In this document: piece by piece, positions 1 through 11,700 of the stretch
How positions within the stretch are numbered: position 1 is the stretch's first letter
Layout of the letters: each line of letters opens with the position of its first letter
DNA from: Eumeta japonica
Taxonomy: Eukaryota; Arthropoda; Insecta; Lepidoptera; Psychidae
NCBI GenBank assembly: GCA_005406025.1
Contig: BGZK01000894.1
Location: 186,001 to 250,000 of the forward strand
DNA: 64,000 nt
Direction of reading: 5' to 3'
Program-made: the position numbers and the translations under genes
The notes under the pieces: generated by a model
The model's input: only the letters and a program-made list of their open reading frames with translations
The model's database searches: none
Told to the model about the DNA's origin: nothing

Positions 1-1783
1 ATTAATTGTTGTACTTGTATTGTAATGAGGTATGTAATGCAGCTATTTTATATATACATTATTGTAGGTGTAGCTCGATGTGCGCTCGCGCATGTTTTCG
101 TCCACTGAAGGTATTGAAACACCAATTGTCTTAGAGTAATATATTATACTGAGCGTACTTTAATATTGCTGTATTTAAATGTATGTACGCGACTTGCGCG
201 CTTAGGACGGCCTTGTATTTAGGGCATCGATTTAAATAAAAAATACATATCTATATGATTTTCCGTAAAATATGTGATTTGAAATTTCAACCATGTTAAC
301 ATATCCTTCCTTAATATCTTGGAAGTCCCATTTCGAGATACCTATTCTCAATATATGTGGTATCTTATTCTATAGCTAATGACTTTTCTCTCCTTCAAAT
401 TGAACCCTAACGATTTAGTTCCCAGGGGTCACGATGATGGCCCCGTGCACGTAGTTTTACCGTCAACACAGTCGCTACCTTTGTATCGCGTAACACTTAA
501 TTGCATTATTGTTTAACATATAAGAAATCCTCTTAAGCTTTCTGTCGTTTCCAACAGAATTGGTATCCGGGCGAGTAAGTTTTTGTTTCTTAAAATATAT
601 TTCACTATTTTGAGGCTTATTTTTCGTCTAAATCTATGTCTTACAGGACGTCCTGAACGTGTCACGTGGCGGCCTCTGTCGTGTGTCTTATTAAATTTAC
701 CGATTTGTGGAATCAATAGCTAACCGAAGTGTTGATGAGTTTCAATTAAAAATCATCAATACTTCACTCGATATTGATGTCACTCTTTTTCCCAAGGATT
801 ACAATGGAGATGTTAACCACCAAGTTTAATTGCTAACTATCTGATATAATTAATATTATGTTTTTCTACGAGAAAAACATATCCGATAGTTACGTAAAAT
901 ATGTTTCTCAAACATTAACTATGAATAATTATATTCACTAGTATATTTACATTTAGTATTTAACAATAAATTATAAAATTCTTGTAGTTTTTATACTATG
1001 ACTATATACTATATTATTCGATAGTTATAAATGTGTCTTTCTAATATTTGTTAATTAAACCAAATATTATTAATGTTTTTTTTTTATTATTATACAGAAA
1101 ATATTTAATAATCGTCTGTCGACATGACTTGCTAATGAATTGTTTTTTTTACTACATTATTTTACATATATTCTACAATATATAATGTAATAATTGTTCT
1201 CACGAGCGCTATTTGCGTCCGTGCGGTTGCGAGATCGGGCAGAGAGGTACATTAATATATTATACTCTTAACTACATGATCGTTTTATTTTTGTACATGG
1301 AAAAATCCACAAAAAAGTCGTATACTAGAAATACTAAAAAACCAAATGAGGGGGGTAGATTTGACGGAAAACGAACTACCATTTTTAATCTATTAAGTGC
1401 AAATAAATTATACTGTGCAGAAATGTTTACTTGACTGTAAAAATTACAGAATTAACTATACATATAATTAAAACTACGGAAATAAATATAGAAAATCGGT
1501 TAATTGTTAAAATAGAACACAGTCTTTCTTTAAAGATTATATATTCGCGATTGCATTCACTCGACAATTGCATTGATTAGTAGTTATTTATGGATCCCTA
1601 ACAAATCTTAGATACACGGTTGGCTTACAAAGATATACTTACAATTTTTCACACCTTCCAAATATTTAACTGAATAAACGGGCAAGCAGCACGCAACATG
1701 ATGAGTATGCCGCGTACTAATCGAATCGAAGTAGCGAGCGAAGGGCAGAGGCAAAAACAAACGAGCTAATGGAGTCGGCACCC

Positions 1784-1867
1784 CTAAGCGTATGAATTGC
1801 TCACTGATGGGCATCCCGAGGACCCAGTGCGACTAGATCTAGTGTATAGTCTGGAGGGCGAGGACGC
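1784..1867 (-). CDS. Possible terminal exon of the same unidentified gene
   Basis: Acceptor TCGTCGCTCAG followed by 27 codons and TAG: ASSPSRLYTRSSRTGSSGCP then SVSNSYA. It is in phase 0 with the candidate exon at 2519-2575, and the Ser/Gly/Arg-rich composition would suit a cytoplasmic or disordered tail. No family recognised. A plus-strand reading (TDGHPEDPVRLDLVYSLEGE then DA, stop) is equally open, so the strand is not certain. Confidence 0.27.
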   Translation of the reverse strand, partial: ASSPSRLYTRSSRTGSSGCPSVSNSYA

Positions 1868-2518
1868 CTGAGCGACGAACGGCGTGGCCAGATATTTTTT
1901 TTTACGGAGAGAAATATCTTACTTTTGGCGTTATATGTCTCTTTAGTGGAAATCTCAGAATTATAGTTCTATATGTTTCTAAAAATGTAATGGGTTCGAT
2001 GCTCATTCTTATAAACAAACGACTTTCACGCTGATACTTTCTGATTTGTTCACAATAAGCTATGTATCTCTCCGTATTGTTGAACATCTACGAGTGTGTA
2101 TATGTCCTTCCTAGAATATGTCCTTGTTGAAAGTGAATTTCTCATCTTGGTAACAATAATATTTTGTTCAAAAAAGAACTGATTTTAAAGTGAGCAAACA
2201 AATACATAAAATAATGTAAATGTAATTTTAATAATGTTAATAAAGGTATAATTTATATTAATAAACAAAATCCCATTTTGAAATGAAAATTACTGAAAGT
2301 ATCAACATGGTACTTTCTTCGATGCAGAATCGTTTGTTATTTTTTTAATCCAGACACTTCACAATTAGCTCACTTTCATAACTCAACTCCCAGCGATGCG
2401 GGCGGCAACCGCTGATCGTATTTATAAAATAACGCTCCTCAACACGCATGATATCGCTGAACACGCTCGCGGTGTGTGCTCAGAGTGGTATGCGACGTAG
2501 AAAAGTAGGTATAGTCAC

Positions 2519-2575
2519 CGCCGTGTACGCGCGCCACTCCTCCGTCGCCACTTTGCGTGGCGACGTGTACAGTTG
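2519..2575 (-). CDS. Possible coding exon of an unidentified gene
   Basis: A strong acceptor (TTTTTTTTGCTTTCAG) is followed by 19 open codons, QLYTSPRKVATEEWRAYTA, and a donor-like GTGACT, phase 0. GC-rich in AT-rich surroundings. The protein family is not recognised. If the donor is not used, the frame runs 12 more codons to TGA. The 9-bp GTCGCCAC/GTGGCGAC pairing inside could also mean a structured non-coding element. Confidence 0.3.
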
Positions 2576-3787
2576 CTGAAAGCAAAAAAAAATGTTCTTT
2601 AAATTAAACATTACAAAATTAAGTTTGAAGAAATCAAAAAGCATATTATATATTAAAGAATATATTAAAGAAAAATTAAAGGACTTTTTTTCTCGAAATT
2701 AATTGGATTGGCGTGATATGGGATTTTCGTTTTTTTTTTTTTAACTGATCGTTGTACAAACAAGACAGACGAGGCAGAAAAGCATTCTTTTTAATTTTAC
2801 ATGAACAAGTAAGTGTTCTAATCATTTTTTCATGTTTTCTAATTTCAAAATAATATTCAAAAATTCTAATACTTATCTCGTATTATTTCCTTGGTTAAAA
2901 AAAAACACATAATAGAATTTAGCCAAAGTCCAAAATTGCACAATGATATAAGATATCGCATGCGTCGCTTAGTTTGCTGCAAACAGGCGACACCAAACGA
3001 GGCAATTAGGCTTATTATATTATAAGTTTGAAAAAGCTGCTGATTTCGGAGTGGATTTTTACTTTTGGAACTTGTAAAGTACATCGTGTTTGAATCTCTT
3101 ACATACTTTTTTAACAGATTTTTGGCGTCGCCCTAGGTACAATCTAAGGTTTTTTTTAACACATCTATGTCGCTAGGTGTTGGTATTTCTGTACTCTCAT
3201 TTTATAACAAATTAGATAATGTGAATAATAATGACGAAAAGGTAGTGATTATTTCATCATTGTGGAATATAAATTTACGTTACTTTTTTTCAAAACGTAT
3301 GACTCACTTGTACATAAAGGAATGTAACTCAACAAAATCTCACACATCGATCAATGTGTGTCGGAGCTGGAAGCGTTCGAATGTTCTAGCGTTCACAGTG
3401 GCCGGAGGATAAATTGTAGGTTCTGTGAGAAAACAGATGTCACAGTAGCTCTAATGCAGCACGTATTAAAATATCTAACCAATTCGACCATGCGATTCTG
3501 TAGAAATCTTATTTATTTTCATGTACAAGGCTATCAACGCGCCCGTGCTCGCTACATACAAGCGAAAGGGGCAGGGCGCGGGGTGTGTAGACCGAAAAAG
3601 GCGTAGTGACTTGCGCGCAGTAATATATAGGTATTATACTATTGGCAGCGATTATTTTCTTATGCCTTCGAAGTTTTTATGAAACGATTTATATCTTTTT
3701 TGAGTACTATGCACGTATTAGTTAATCAGATATCGAATTTACAAACTTGAAAATTAAACGGTTTAAAGAAAATTCGATGTAGGCTGG

Positions 3788-3905
3788 AATCTATACTAAT
3801 ATTATAAATGCGAAAATGTTGGTCTGTTTCTTTTTCACGCCTAAGTAGTGCCTATTTAGCCAAAATTTGCCTCGGCGATAGTTCGACACCAAGGAACGAA
3901 CAGTC
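3788..3905 (+). repeat. Fragment of a common lepidopteran dispersed repeat
   Basis: CTATACTAATATTATAAATG CG-AAA-ATGTTGGTCTG is the characteristic start of a short repeat seen in many moth and butterfly genomes. Truncated after about 115 bp. Confidence 0.55.
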
Positions 3906-4394
3906 TATTTTTATTTAGTTTCAAATAAATGTTACTTTGTGTACTTTTTGTTTGTCTATCTGTCTGTTCGTTTGTATGTTTTTTCATAGCTTAACAATAA
4001 TAAAACTGATTTTAATGCACTTTAGTATAGTAATAGAGCACACGAATTTGCTCTATATTTTTGGCTACTTCCCGTTTATCTTCCTGTCTGTCTGTGTGCC
4101 TACTTCTAACTCAATAATGTCTTCTTTTTACTTTCAACATAAAATAAATCCTAAAATAAAAACAAATTGCTGAATCCTTTATTGATATTCCAATTTCGAC
4201 TACCAAATCTCGCAATCGTCTTCCGCTCTTGCTGAATAAAACCATTTTGCCTGATAGCATCAATTTAGAAATTAAATATGTAAATTAGGGAGATGTTATT
4301 AAGACATAAAAAAGAAATAAAAAAAACTGCTGGTCTCCCTGGTCTGTCAATTAAAACTGTAAGTCTATTGTTGGTTGTGTTGCGCCATATTTCG

Positions 4395-4640
4395 GGATTA
4401 TTTTGAATAAGCGTTTAGTTAATGTAATGTTTCCCGATCTAATGAAAAAAAGCAAAGTTCTTCCTCTATCCAAAAACAGTTTTAAATCAAGTCTTACTAA
4501 CTTTAGATGTATTCCTATAATGCCAACATTAAGTAAAATTTTTGAGAAGTTGATCCAAAATCGACTTCTACCACAGTTTTACTATAATATTTTAATGAAT
4601 GTTGCAAACTGCATTTCGATCTAATAATCAGTTCTAAAGT
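4395..4640 (+). mobile_element. Non-LTR retrotransposon reverse-transcriptase relic
   Basis: The plus-strand frame reads VMFPDLMKKSKVLPLSKNSF then TNFRCIPIMPTLSKIFEKLI QNRLL. This is the first conserved block of Jockey-type reverse transcriptases (FPx-x-(K/W)K-x-A-x-V-x-P-L-x-K followed by NFRPISxLPxLSKIFEK). The frame then breaks, and no endonuclease or downstream RT motifs remain. Confidence 0.75.
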
Positions 4641-4800
4641 TATGAGACTTTTGCAGACACACAAGCAAGAGCGCGCGGCACACACGCACACACATCACTC
4701 TGGAAATGTTTGGAATAGATTTCTAGGACCCTAAAACGCCCGCCCTAGGAGCTCCGTGGCCCCCTGGATCCGCTCAACGATTCGACAATAAAGATATTGT

Positions 4801-4844
4801 CGAGATACAATATTAAAACAAAGATGTTTTAATATTGTATCTCG
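4801..4844. repeat. Perfect 20-bp inverted repeat, 4-nt loop
   Basis: CGAGATACAATATTAAAACA, spacer AAGA, then the exact complement. A second small palindrome (CGACAAT…ATTGTCG) overlaps its left edge. Confidence 0.95.
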
Positions 4845-5672
4845 AATCTAGTCAATCTTATTCGATTCTGTTTGTTTTCTGAGCGATTCACAGCATTCAG
4901 AGGAATCCGCCAACAACATAGTTCATTCGCTTCAAACAAACGTCAAGGATATTAATCATCTTGTGCAATATTTTATACAAAGTTGCAATTAAATTTGAAT
5001 TATAGGCTTTTTGCAGCAAACACAAAAAAGTTGATTATGTGCACAAACAGCATACAAATACTAACAGAACTTTTTACATTGTCAATGTACGAAAAACAAA
5101 GTGGATGAATACAAAGAAAGTTTTATTTGTTATCGGTTATTGATATTTTTTATTTCGATCCCAATAGATTTTCTTACATGAAATCTAAAATCCCACACAG
5201 CACCGTATAAAAACGTTCAAAAAAATATTGGATCAAATAGAGTACATATAAATAATAGTGTACCACATCAGCCAAGAAAAGAAGGAATATGTGATTTCAA
5301 CAATTTAATACTATATACGCAAGAAACAATTTCGAAAATCGAGTAACTTATTTAAAGGGAAAAGATTTTTTTTTGTTTGATTATTAATAAAGTTACACAT
5401 AAAAAAATATATATGTATATATAGCAAGACAAAAGCAAAAATACAACTTTTATTTACTTTTAATCAAACAGATCCATTTTTCATAAATAACACAATATAA
5501 ACATTATAATATCATTTACTTATACTCCTTACACATGCTTGGCAATTGAAGCCACGGGTTTAAAAAAAAATATTACTCTATCTCTCATGTTCTATGATAA
5601 ATATTATAATTTTGAGAAATCCTAAGCAAATAAAGGATGTACGATCGCGCTTCTGGGCGATCCCTATAGAAA

Positions 5673-5715
5673 TATGTACACACACACACAAACGCGCACA
5701 CGCACACATACACAA
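5673..5715. repeat. CA-rich microsatellite
   Basis: Interrupted (AC)n with CG interruptions (ACACACACACAAACGCGCAC). Confidence 0.85.
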
Positions 5716-6200
5716 CAAATACTTTAATATTCTCTACATGGAATCCTTTACTCATAGCGAAGTACCACGAGTTATTGTGCTGTTTAATTTAGTATATGTG
5801 TAAGGGAATCTTTTTATTTTAATATCAGATATGTCAACACCGTGTACGATCACAATACGCTACTTGCCAATGAGGCTTCTACATTTTTACAAGAATGGCA
5901 TTTGTCTATGATTCAATGACTGCATAATTGCAATGAAATCATAACACTTCTAATTACGCGCCCGACGATGCGGGGACATACACGGGTGGTAAGTGGCCAC
6001 GCGTAGTAAAAGAAGGCCGAAGTAAAAAAAGATGTAGCTCTGAACATAATGAACAGCAGGATATGATACGATTACTGCAAACATTCATAATAAGAACTTC
6101 CACTCGTTCGATGTTTCAGAAAAACTAATATAAAAAAGTATATCCTTTGATCAAACAAAATAATAATATATGGTTGAAATATTCGTAAGTTTAAAAATCC

Positions 6201-6398
6201 TTAGTACCTCTTCCACCATCTCATTTTAAACTGACATTAAACAAAATGTCACTTTTAAAATAAAATTTGTGTTTTACGTCCTCCTCTTAATGGTTGTTCA
6301 GGCTGAAACTCATTATACGGAAGAATTGGAGTGCAAATTTTATTTTAAAACTAACATTTTAATGGCAGTTTAAAATGAAATGGCAGAAGAGGCCCTAA
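6201..6398. mobile_element. Small fold-back MITE
   Basis: About 62 bp at the left (from TTAGTACCTCTTCCACCATC) pairs imperfectly with the right end (…GCAGAAGAGGCCCTAA), including CATTTTAAACTG and TTTTAAAATAAAATTTG on both arms. About 198 bp in total. The TTA edges suggest a 3-bp duplication of PIF/Harbinger type, which is inference. Confidence 0.75.
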
Positions 6399-6489
6399 AT
6401 GTCATTCGTTTTCATCGGAACAGTTTCAGGTTAAATATTTAAAAAAAAAAAAGGTAGAATTTACTAACGATAATCATTTCAGTGTCTGT

Positions 6490-6800
6490 CAATAGGGTAG
6501 TTTACGGATATTTAAATGTAATATTTGATTAATTATGTAGTCTGACTATACACGATGAACAAAAGTGAATTCAAGATTAAAATCAGTTAAAAATTCGATG
6601 AACTATAATGCCACCTCTTTCTCGCGCAATGGAGTTTAATATTATCCTGTATGGCGCCAGTGAACAGCGACGTCACCGGATACTAATGCCTTCTTTGTCT
6701 AATTGGCAATATTTTTATAATTATAAAAAAAAAACGCTTTTATGCAAATAAAAAAGGTTTAAATACAATAATATAAAGCAAAAAGTAAACTACCCTATTG
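6490..6800. mobile_element. MITE with perfect 16-bp terminal inverted repeats
   Basis: CAATAGGGTAGTTTAC at 6490-6505 and its exact complement GTAAACTACCCTATTG at 6785-6800. The interior is AT-rich with no coding potential. Superfamily not assigned; the outer CAAT/ATTG may partly be target sequence. Confidence 0.82.
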
Positions 6801-8674
6801 TATTGAAAATAAAGGCCATGGTAATGTTAATACTGAGGTTCCTGCTTTATGGAAATGTCTGTTTATTTATTCATAACCAGAGACTGTTTATCCAATTGAA
6901 TGCTGCGAAAATTGCAATTCAATAAATGGATACCTAACACAAGATAATATTGAATACAATGTAAGCAATTAAATAATACTGTATAACAATGTAAATATTA
7001 CTACAAAAAATTCTTAAAAAAGCACTATTTAGGAATAAATCTTTTAAAATAATAAAACTATTTATCTATTATTATAATAATTGTCTAAGAATATAGCATC
7101 CGAAAATGTATGTTCTTTATAATTTTGTTCTTGAGTTTTAATTACATCGTGCACCAACTATTGTGCAAATTTCATAATTTTATAATTTATTACTTGGGCG
7201 ATAACAGTTCGAATGCAAATATGCATCTACAAATATTTTTGTGTATGTTGTAATATGTTCAAAAATATTTGACAAACTTACCAAAAACATTTGAAAAATA
7301 TGATTTATAAGGTTTTTATTTTAATTTAAATAGGAATTTTCTAATACATACTCGCACACTATTAGTATTGCCAAACTTTAAAAATATTTATCACAGGGTT
7401 ACAATAATATACAATATATTTTAAGATGAGACACTTTGATCTCCCAGATCATTTTTCTCAATTTTTCTAATTTCGGTTGTCTGTTTCCAATTGTCCCAAA
7501 AATTGAGAAAACTTAAAGCAAATAAATAAATGCACGAATAACAAGCCTATCGTACAGGGCTCAATTCTCAAATGTATATATGTTAACATTTTAGAATCCA
7601 GTTCCAATTATAGCAATTCGATTATTCTATGCCACTAGAACTTACTACTTCTACCCTTTAAAACGCGCATCTACCTCTAATCGATTTTACATTTGTATAA
7701 TATTGGGTCGCGCATCAACAATTCACTTGAGATTCTCTTATAAAGATTACATTATTTAAATTATATTTTTGTAATCAACAAACAATTTGGATAAAGTTTT
7801 TTAGTAAAAAAAAACATCACATATCTTTCTTACACAAGTATCTTTTTTTAAGAAATTAAAAAAGGATGCATAAATTTAACAACTCGCATTTACACATAAA
7901 TTAAAATTATAAACTTATCAATACATGATGAATTAAAAAATAAATTTCAATAAAAAAAAAAATAATAGCCTTATTTCTAAATTCAACTTAACTAACTTGA
8001 AAAATATAAAATTTTAAATCAAATATGAAATATAGATTCTGCCGTTTTGTGCATCAATTATTGGATCATGTAATTTTTGTAGACGGTTTGAAATGCGACC
8101 ACAGTCGGATTTCGCTCAATATGGTCACAACTCCATTGTAACATGACCATTACATGTGGATCAGGCACGCTAGTGACTTTGTAGGCCATTCATATTAGAG
8201 TCGTTCAAGTGGAACCTTATTAGTGATCACAATGCGTGCATACTTATCACATTATTATGATCGTTTTCATAATACAAACATTATTGAAATTTACAAGGTA
8301 TTGTATTTAAGTAATTAAAGCATTGCATTTTAAAACACTAATGTACTGATCTTCCCGCTAGTCGAACAACTGCACATGTGACCGTTATTAAAGCAATGAT
8401 CATTTACATCAAGACAGCTGACCATATAGTGTTGACAAAATATAACCACACCATAGACTGTATAAATGATCACCAATGTTATACATTTTTGTAATTATGA
8501 AATATTTGCATTGGTACGGCCATATTATATGTATTTAAGTGATCATGTTGACAAAACATGCGATATTAGCTAAAGTGGAGAGAATAAGAAGTGTCGCATC
8601 TGTATGTTGTAACACCTCCTCGGCCCGTGTGTCGGGGACGGGACCGTGACCACGGCGGTCGCGCGCGCCGCCCC
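6801..8674 (-). other. AT-rich region downstream of the BNIP2-like stop, probably 3' UTR then intergenic
   Basis: No coding signal. The part nearest the stop (about 8030-8674) is less AT-rich and includes repeated TGATCA and TGACCAT-type words, which suits a 3' UTR. No polyadenylation site could be chosen among several possible AATAAA signals on the minus strand. Confidence 0.35.
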
Positions 8675-8798
8675 CTACCGGTGGTGGCCGGCGTCATATT
8701 CTCGCACGGGCTCCGGGATCGCATTCCTCTCGACGCTCAACAAGGACTCCAGATCGGTCAGAGAGTTCACGTAAGTCACTTTACGATAAAACTTGGAA
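8675..8798 (-). CDS. BNIP2: BNIP2-like terminal coding exon 10
   Basis: 124 nt from acceptor TTTTTACAG to TAG. Encodes [20 protein letters not shown], then [20 protein letters not shown]. Equivalent to the family C-terminus (SSKFxxKIxYVxSLxxLxxL). GC-rich compared with its surroundings. A truncated TIR element begins about 70 bp upstream in the preceding intron. Confidence 0.92.
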
Positions 8799-11700
8799 CT
8801 GTAAAAAGGAAACAAACATTATTTCTACAAATATATTTAATTCAGATCGAAACTAGTTGAAATTAAGAGACGCTTGCCTGCAACATGCATTAACAAGCAG
8901 CATGCAACCCACCGCTGACCTTCGAATCTGCCTCTCCACTACGAATGTCTATCCAAAGGATTGAATATTGATTCCAGAGGATTGACAGATATCGAACACC
9001 TAAGCAAGTGTTATTTATTTTTAAAGTTGAAATTAAGATTTTTAACATTTTATTTTGTTACTGTGTTCTAGAGTAAAATTTAGGTACCATTGAATTATTA
9101 GTTTTCCTCCTCGCTCTATATGTAGTTTAAAATTAGGATTGAGCCCATAGAGATTGCGCCGAAAATTTAAAATTTTTAATTTTTATAGCTAATAATATTA
9201 GAATACTTGTAAAATTTAAAACGAAAACATTTATTTCAGCCTATATTCAAATCAATATACCAGAACTATTGGAGAGCTTAAAGGCATGCGCTTACTTACA
9301 TGTACTTAAATTGTAAAGTGCATGCACCAAGCATGCACTTTATGATTTGACAAACACAACAAACACCTCACCTGATGAAGGGCTTTGAGAGCACCATCAG
9401 CGACTTGAGCCAAAACGTCGGGTGCACCAGGTACAGGTGTTTAAGATTTTTACGCAACCTGGAGGCATATCAAAGTTATCCTGGTCATTATCTATTTCGA
9501 TGAAACACTATCTAGGCAACTGAGTTTTGTTCTGCATTTTTCCAGTTTTTCGTGGGAATATGACAACTTCCAATGGGAAAAGTTTTTTACGTTTATTTTC
9601 ATATCATTTAATATGCAAAATATATTGTAACACATCAAAATTAACATCGGTGTTCACTAGCAAATTTGAAGTTCCCTCATTAAATGGTACTTTGATAACA
9701 GCTTCTGAATGAGATATCGTAGTGTTATTCTGATGGATCCATAATTTGTTTTGATTAACTGTAAAGCCATTTTTTTGCATTTACAACTGAATTCAGTCGA
9801 TGGGTCATAAAAAAGAGTGAATTTAAAATCATCTGTTTTGAATATCTAATTGTCAATGTCTTTCAATCCTTCATTAGATTAATTTGCCATCTGTAATCTA
9901 TCATTTGCCATATTGAAGTTCACTTTCTCAAATACAAAAATTTGGGTGCGTTGGTGTGTGTGCGTGTGTATGTATGTGCGCGCATGTATACAAGAATTGC
10001 TCATTTAATAGTTTAGGATAACATAAATAATTTATGGGATTGTTTGGTAAAAGCCTGTACAGTTGTCCAGACAGGGGCCTCGCTTAAGATTGACTTTTTG
10101 GTAACTCTTAAGTTTAGTGATTCATGTTACTGACAAACAGTTTTGTTCCTATTTGGAGTGTGAAAAGCAATTGATGACAATTTCTCAATAAAATATGTTT
10201 TTGATGAAAATTAAAACCAGGCTAACAATTATAATATAATTTTGTACATTAAATACAGGAATGTATTCACAGAATCAAAAAAGTGTACTTAAATTAATAA
10301 TCATTAAATTTATGTATTAATAAAATTTCAATTGACGATAACATAAATAAACCAACATCTTCAATATTTTTATAATGCTTAATTGTTTAATGAAATTAAT
10401 TAAATGTATTTAGCTTCAGATTGGAGGACAGGAATAATAAATAATTATTTAAGGATTTTTGTAAGGAAAACCTTGAAATTTATCATAAAAAAAGAAATAA
10501 ATACACAAAATAAAACTTTTATCATAAATCATTTAAATAATGATTTATGATAAAAGTTTTAATGTTGTACAACATTAAAATTTTTATATTTTTTAAATAT
10601 GTAGTTTGTCAGAATAATGGACTATGGGTGACTTTTGAAAACGTGTTCAAAAGATGAAAGAACATTACAAATGAAGCTGTAACATCAATATATTTAATTA
10701 TGTCACAATTATTCTTACATAATATTGCAAATAAAATAGGTGGTCCAGTTTAAGAAATCAATTTGAATATTAGGTTACCTTAGAGCTGCGTTTTGTGATA
10801 TTTTTCAATACATCACAAAGCCCATATACATTTTTTGTTGTATTGTCTAATGCATTTATAAAAGAAAATTGGAGGTGATATATGTAATTATATTTCATGA
10901 ATTAGTGGAATCCTAATTACATCGAGTAGTCTAGTGTGGAAAATAGGGTTAATTCATAATTTTAATATTTACTGTAAATTAGATAAATAAAAATAAAATA
11001 AAATTTGTACCCTTTTACAGTAATTGAAATAAAGTTATTTTTATTCCTATAAATAGAATTTTGTTCTGAAAATTAATTGAATACTACAACCTTCCTTTGT
11101 TAATGAGGTTTATTAAAAATTTTGTACTATTTTTAAAAATTGTTCCATTGTAACGTAAATAAAAATATGAAAATGGTTATACGTAAAAACAATGAATGCA
11201 CAATATGCACATAAAATAAAAAAAGTAGGCATTGTTGCCCCCACCGACCTCCTGTCAACGAGCCGGTAACATTCGACGAGCCAACGGAAGGTGGGCAGGC
11301 GCCTGCGCGACGCCGACCCGTGCAGGTACACCACCATGTACTCGTCCGTCACGAGCCGCTCCAGAGTCCATATCACATACCTGTGGGACCGATCACGGAC
11401 CTCAATCAACCATTGTACTGCTCTACGAATATTTTAATCATGTACATGCACACGCAAGCAAGCACGCAAGCACGCACACATACACACACACACACACATT
11501 CGATCTAATGCTGGAAATACGACTGAATGTGAATGGAGCAATGATCACCAATGTAGACAATACTTGTTGTAACAACAAAGGTCTGTATTTTCAAAATGTT
11601 TTGTTTTACCACAGTTAATTAAATAAATTTGTTTTTTTTTCAGACGATGAACAACTTAGTTATGATGATGAAGATATACTTTTTATTATTTCATTTTTCA

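Larger units (their letters stand above)
1..3787. other. Left flank, mostly unassigned
   Basis: AT-rich with GC-richer islands at about 60-230, 420-490, 640-700, 1200-1250, 1680-1880, 2390-2580 and 3340-3610. Apart from the two candidate exons listed, no gene is supported. A minus-strand frame at 716-513 with HVTRSGRPVRHRF has the flavour of an LTR-retrotransposon polyprotein tail but is too short to call. TATTTATAAAATA at about 2416-2428 could be a TATA box. Confidence 0.4.

Noticed and set aside
5956..6000. Plus-strand reading APDDAGTYTGG, like the end of an Ig domain
   Set aside because: The cysteine expected after TYT is missing, there is no Ig sequence upstream, and no good acceptor is present.
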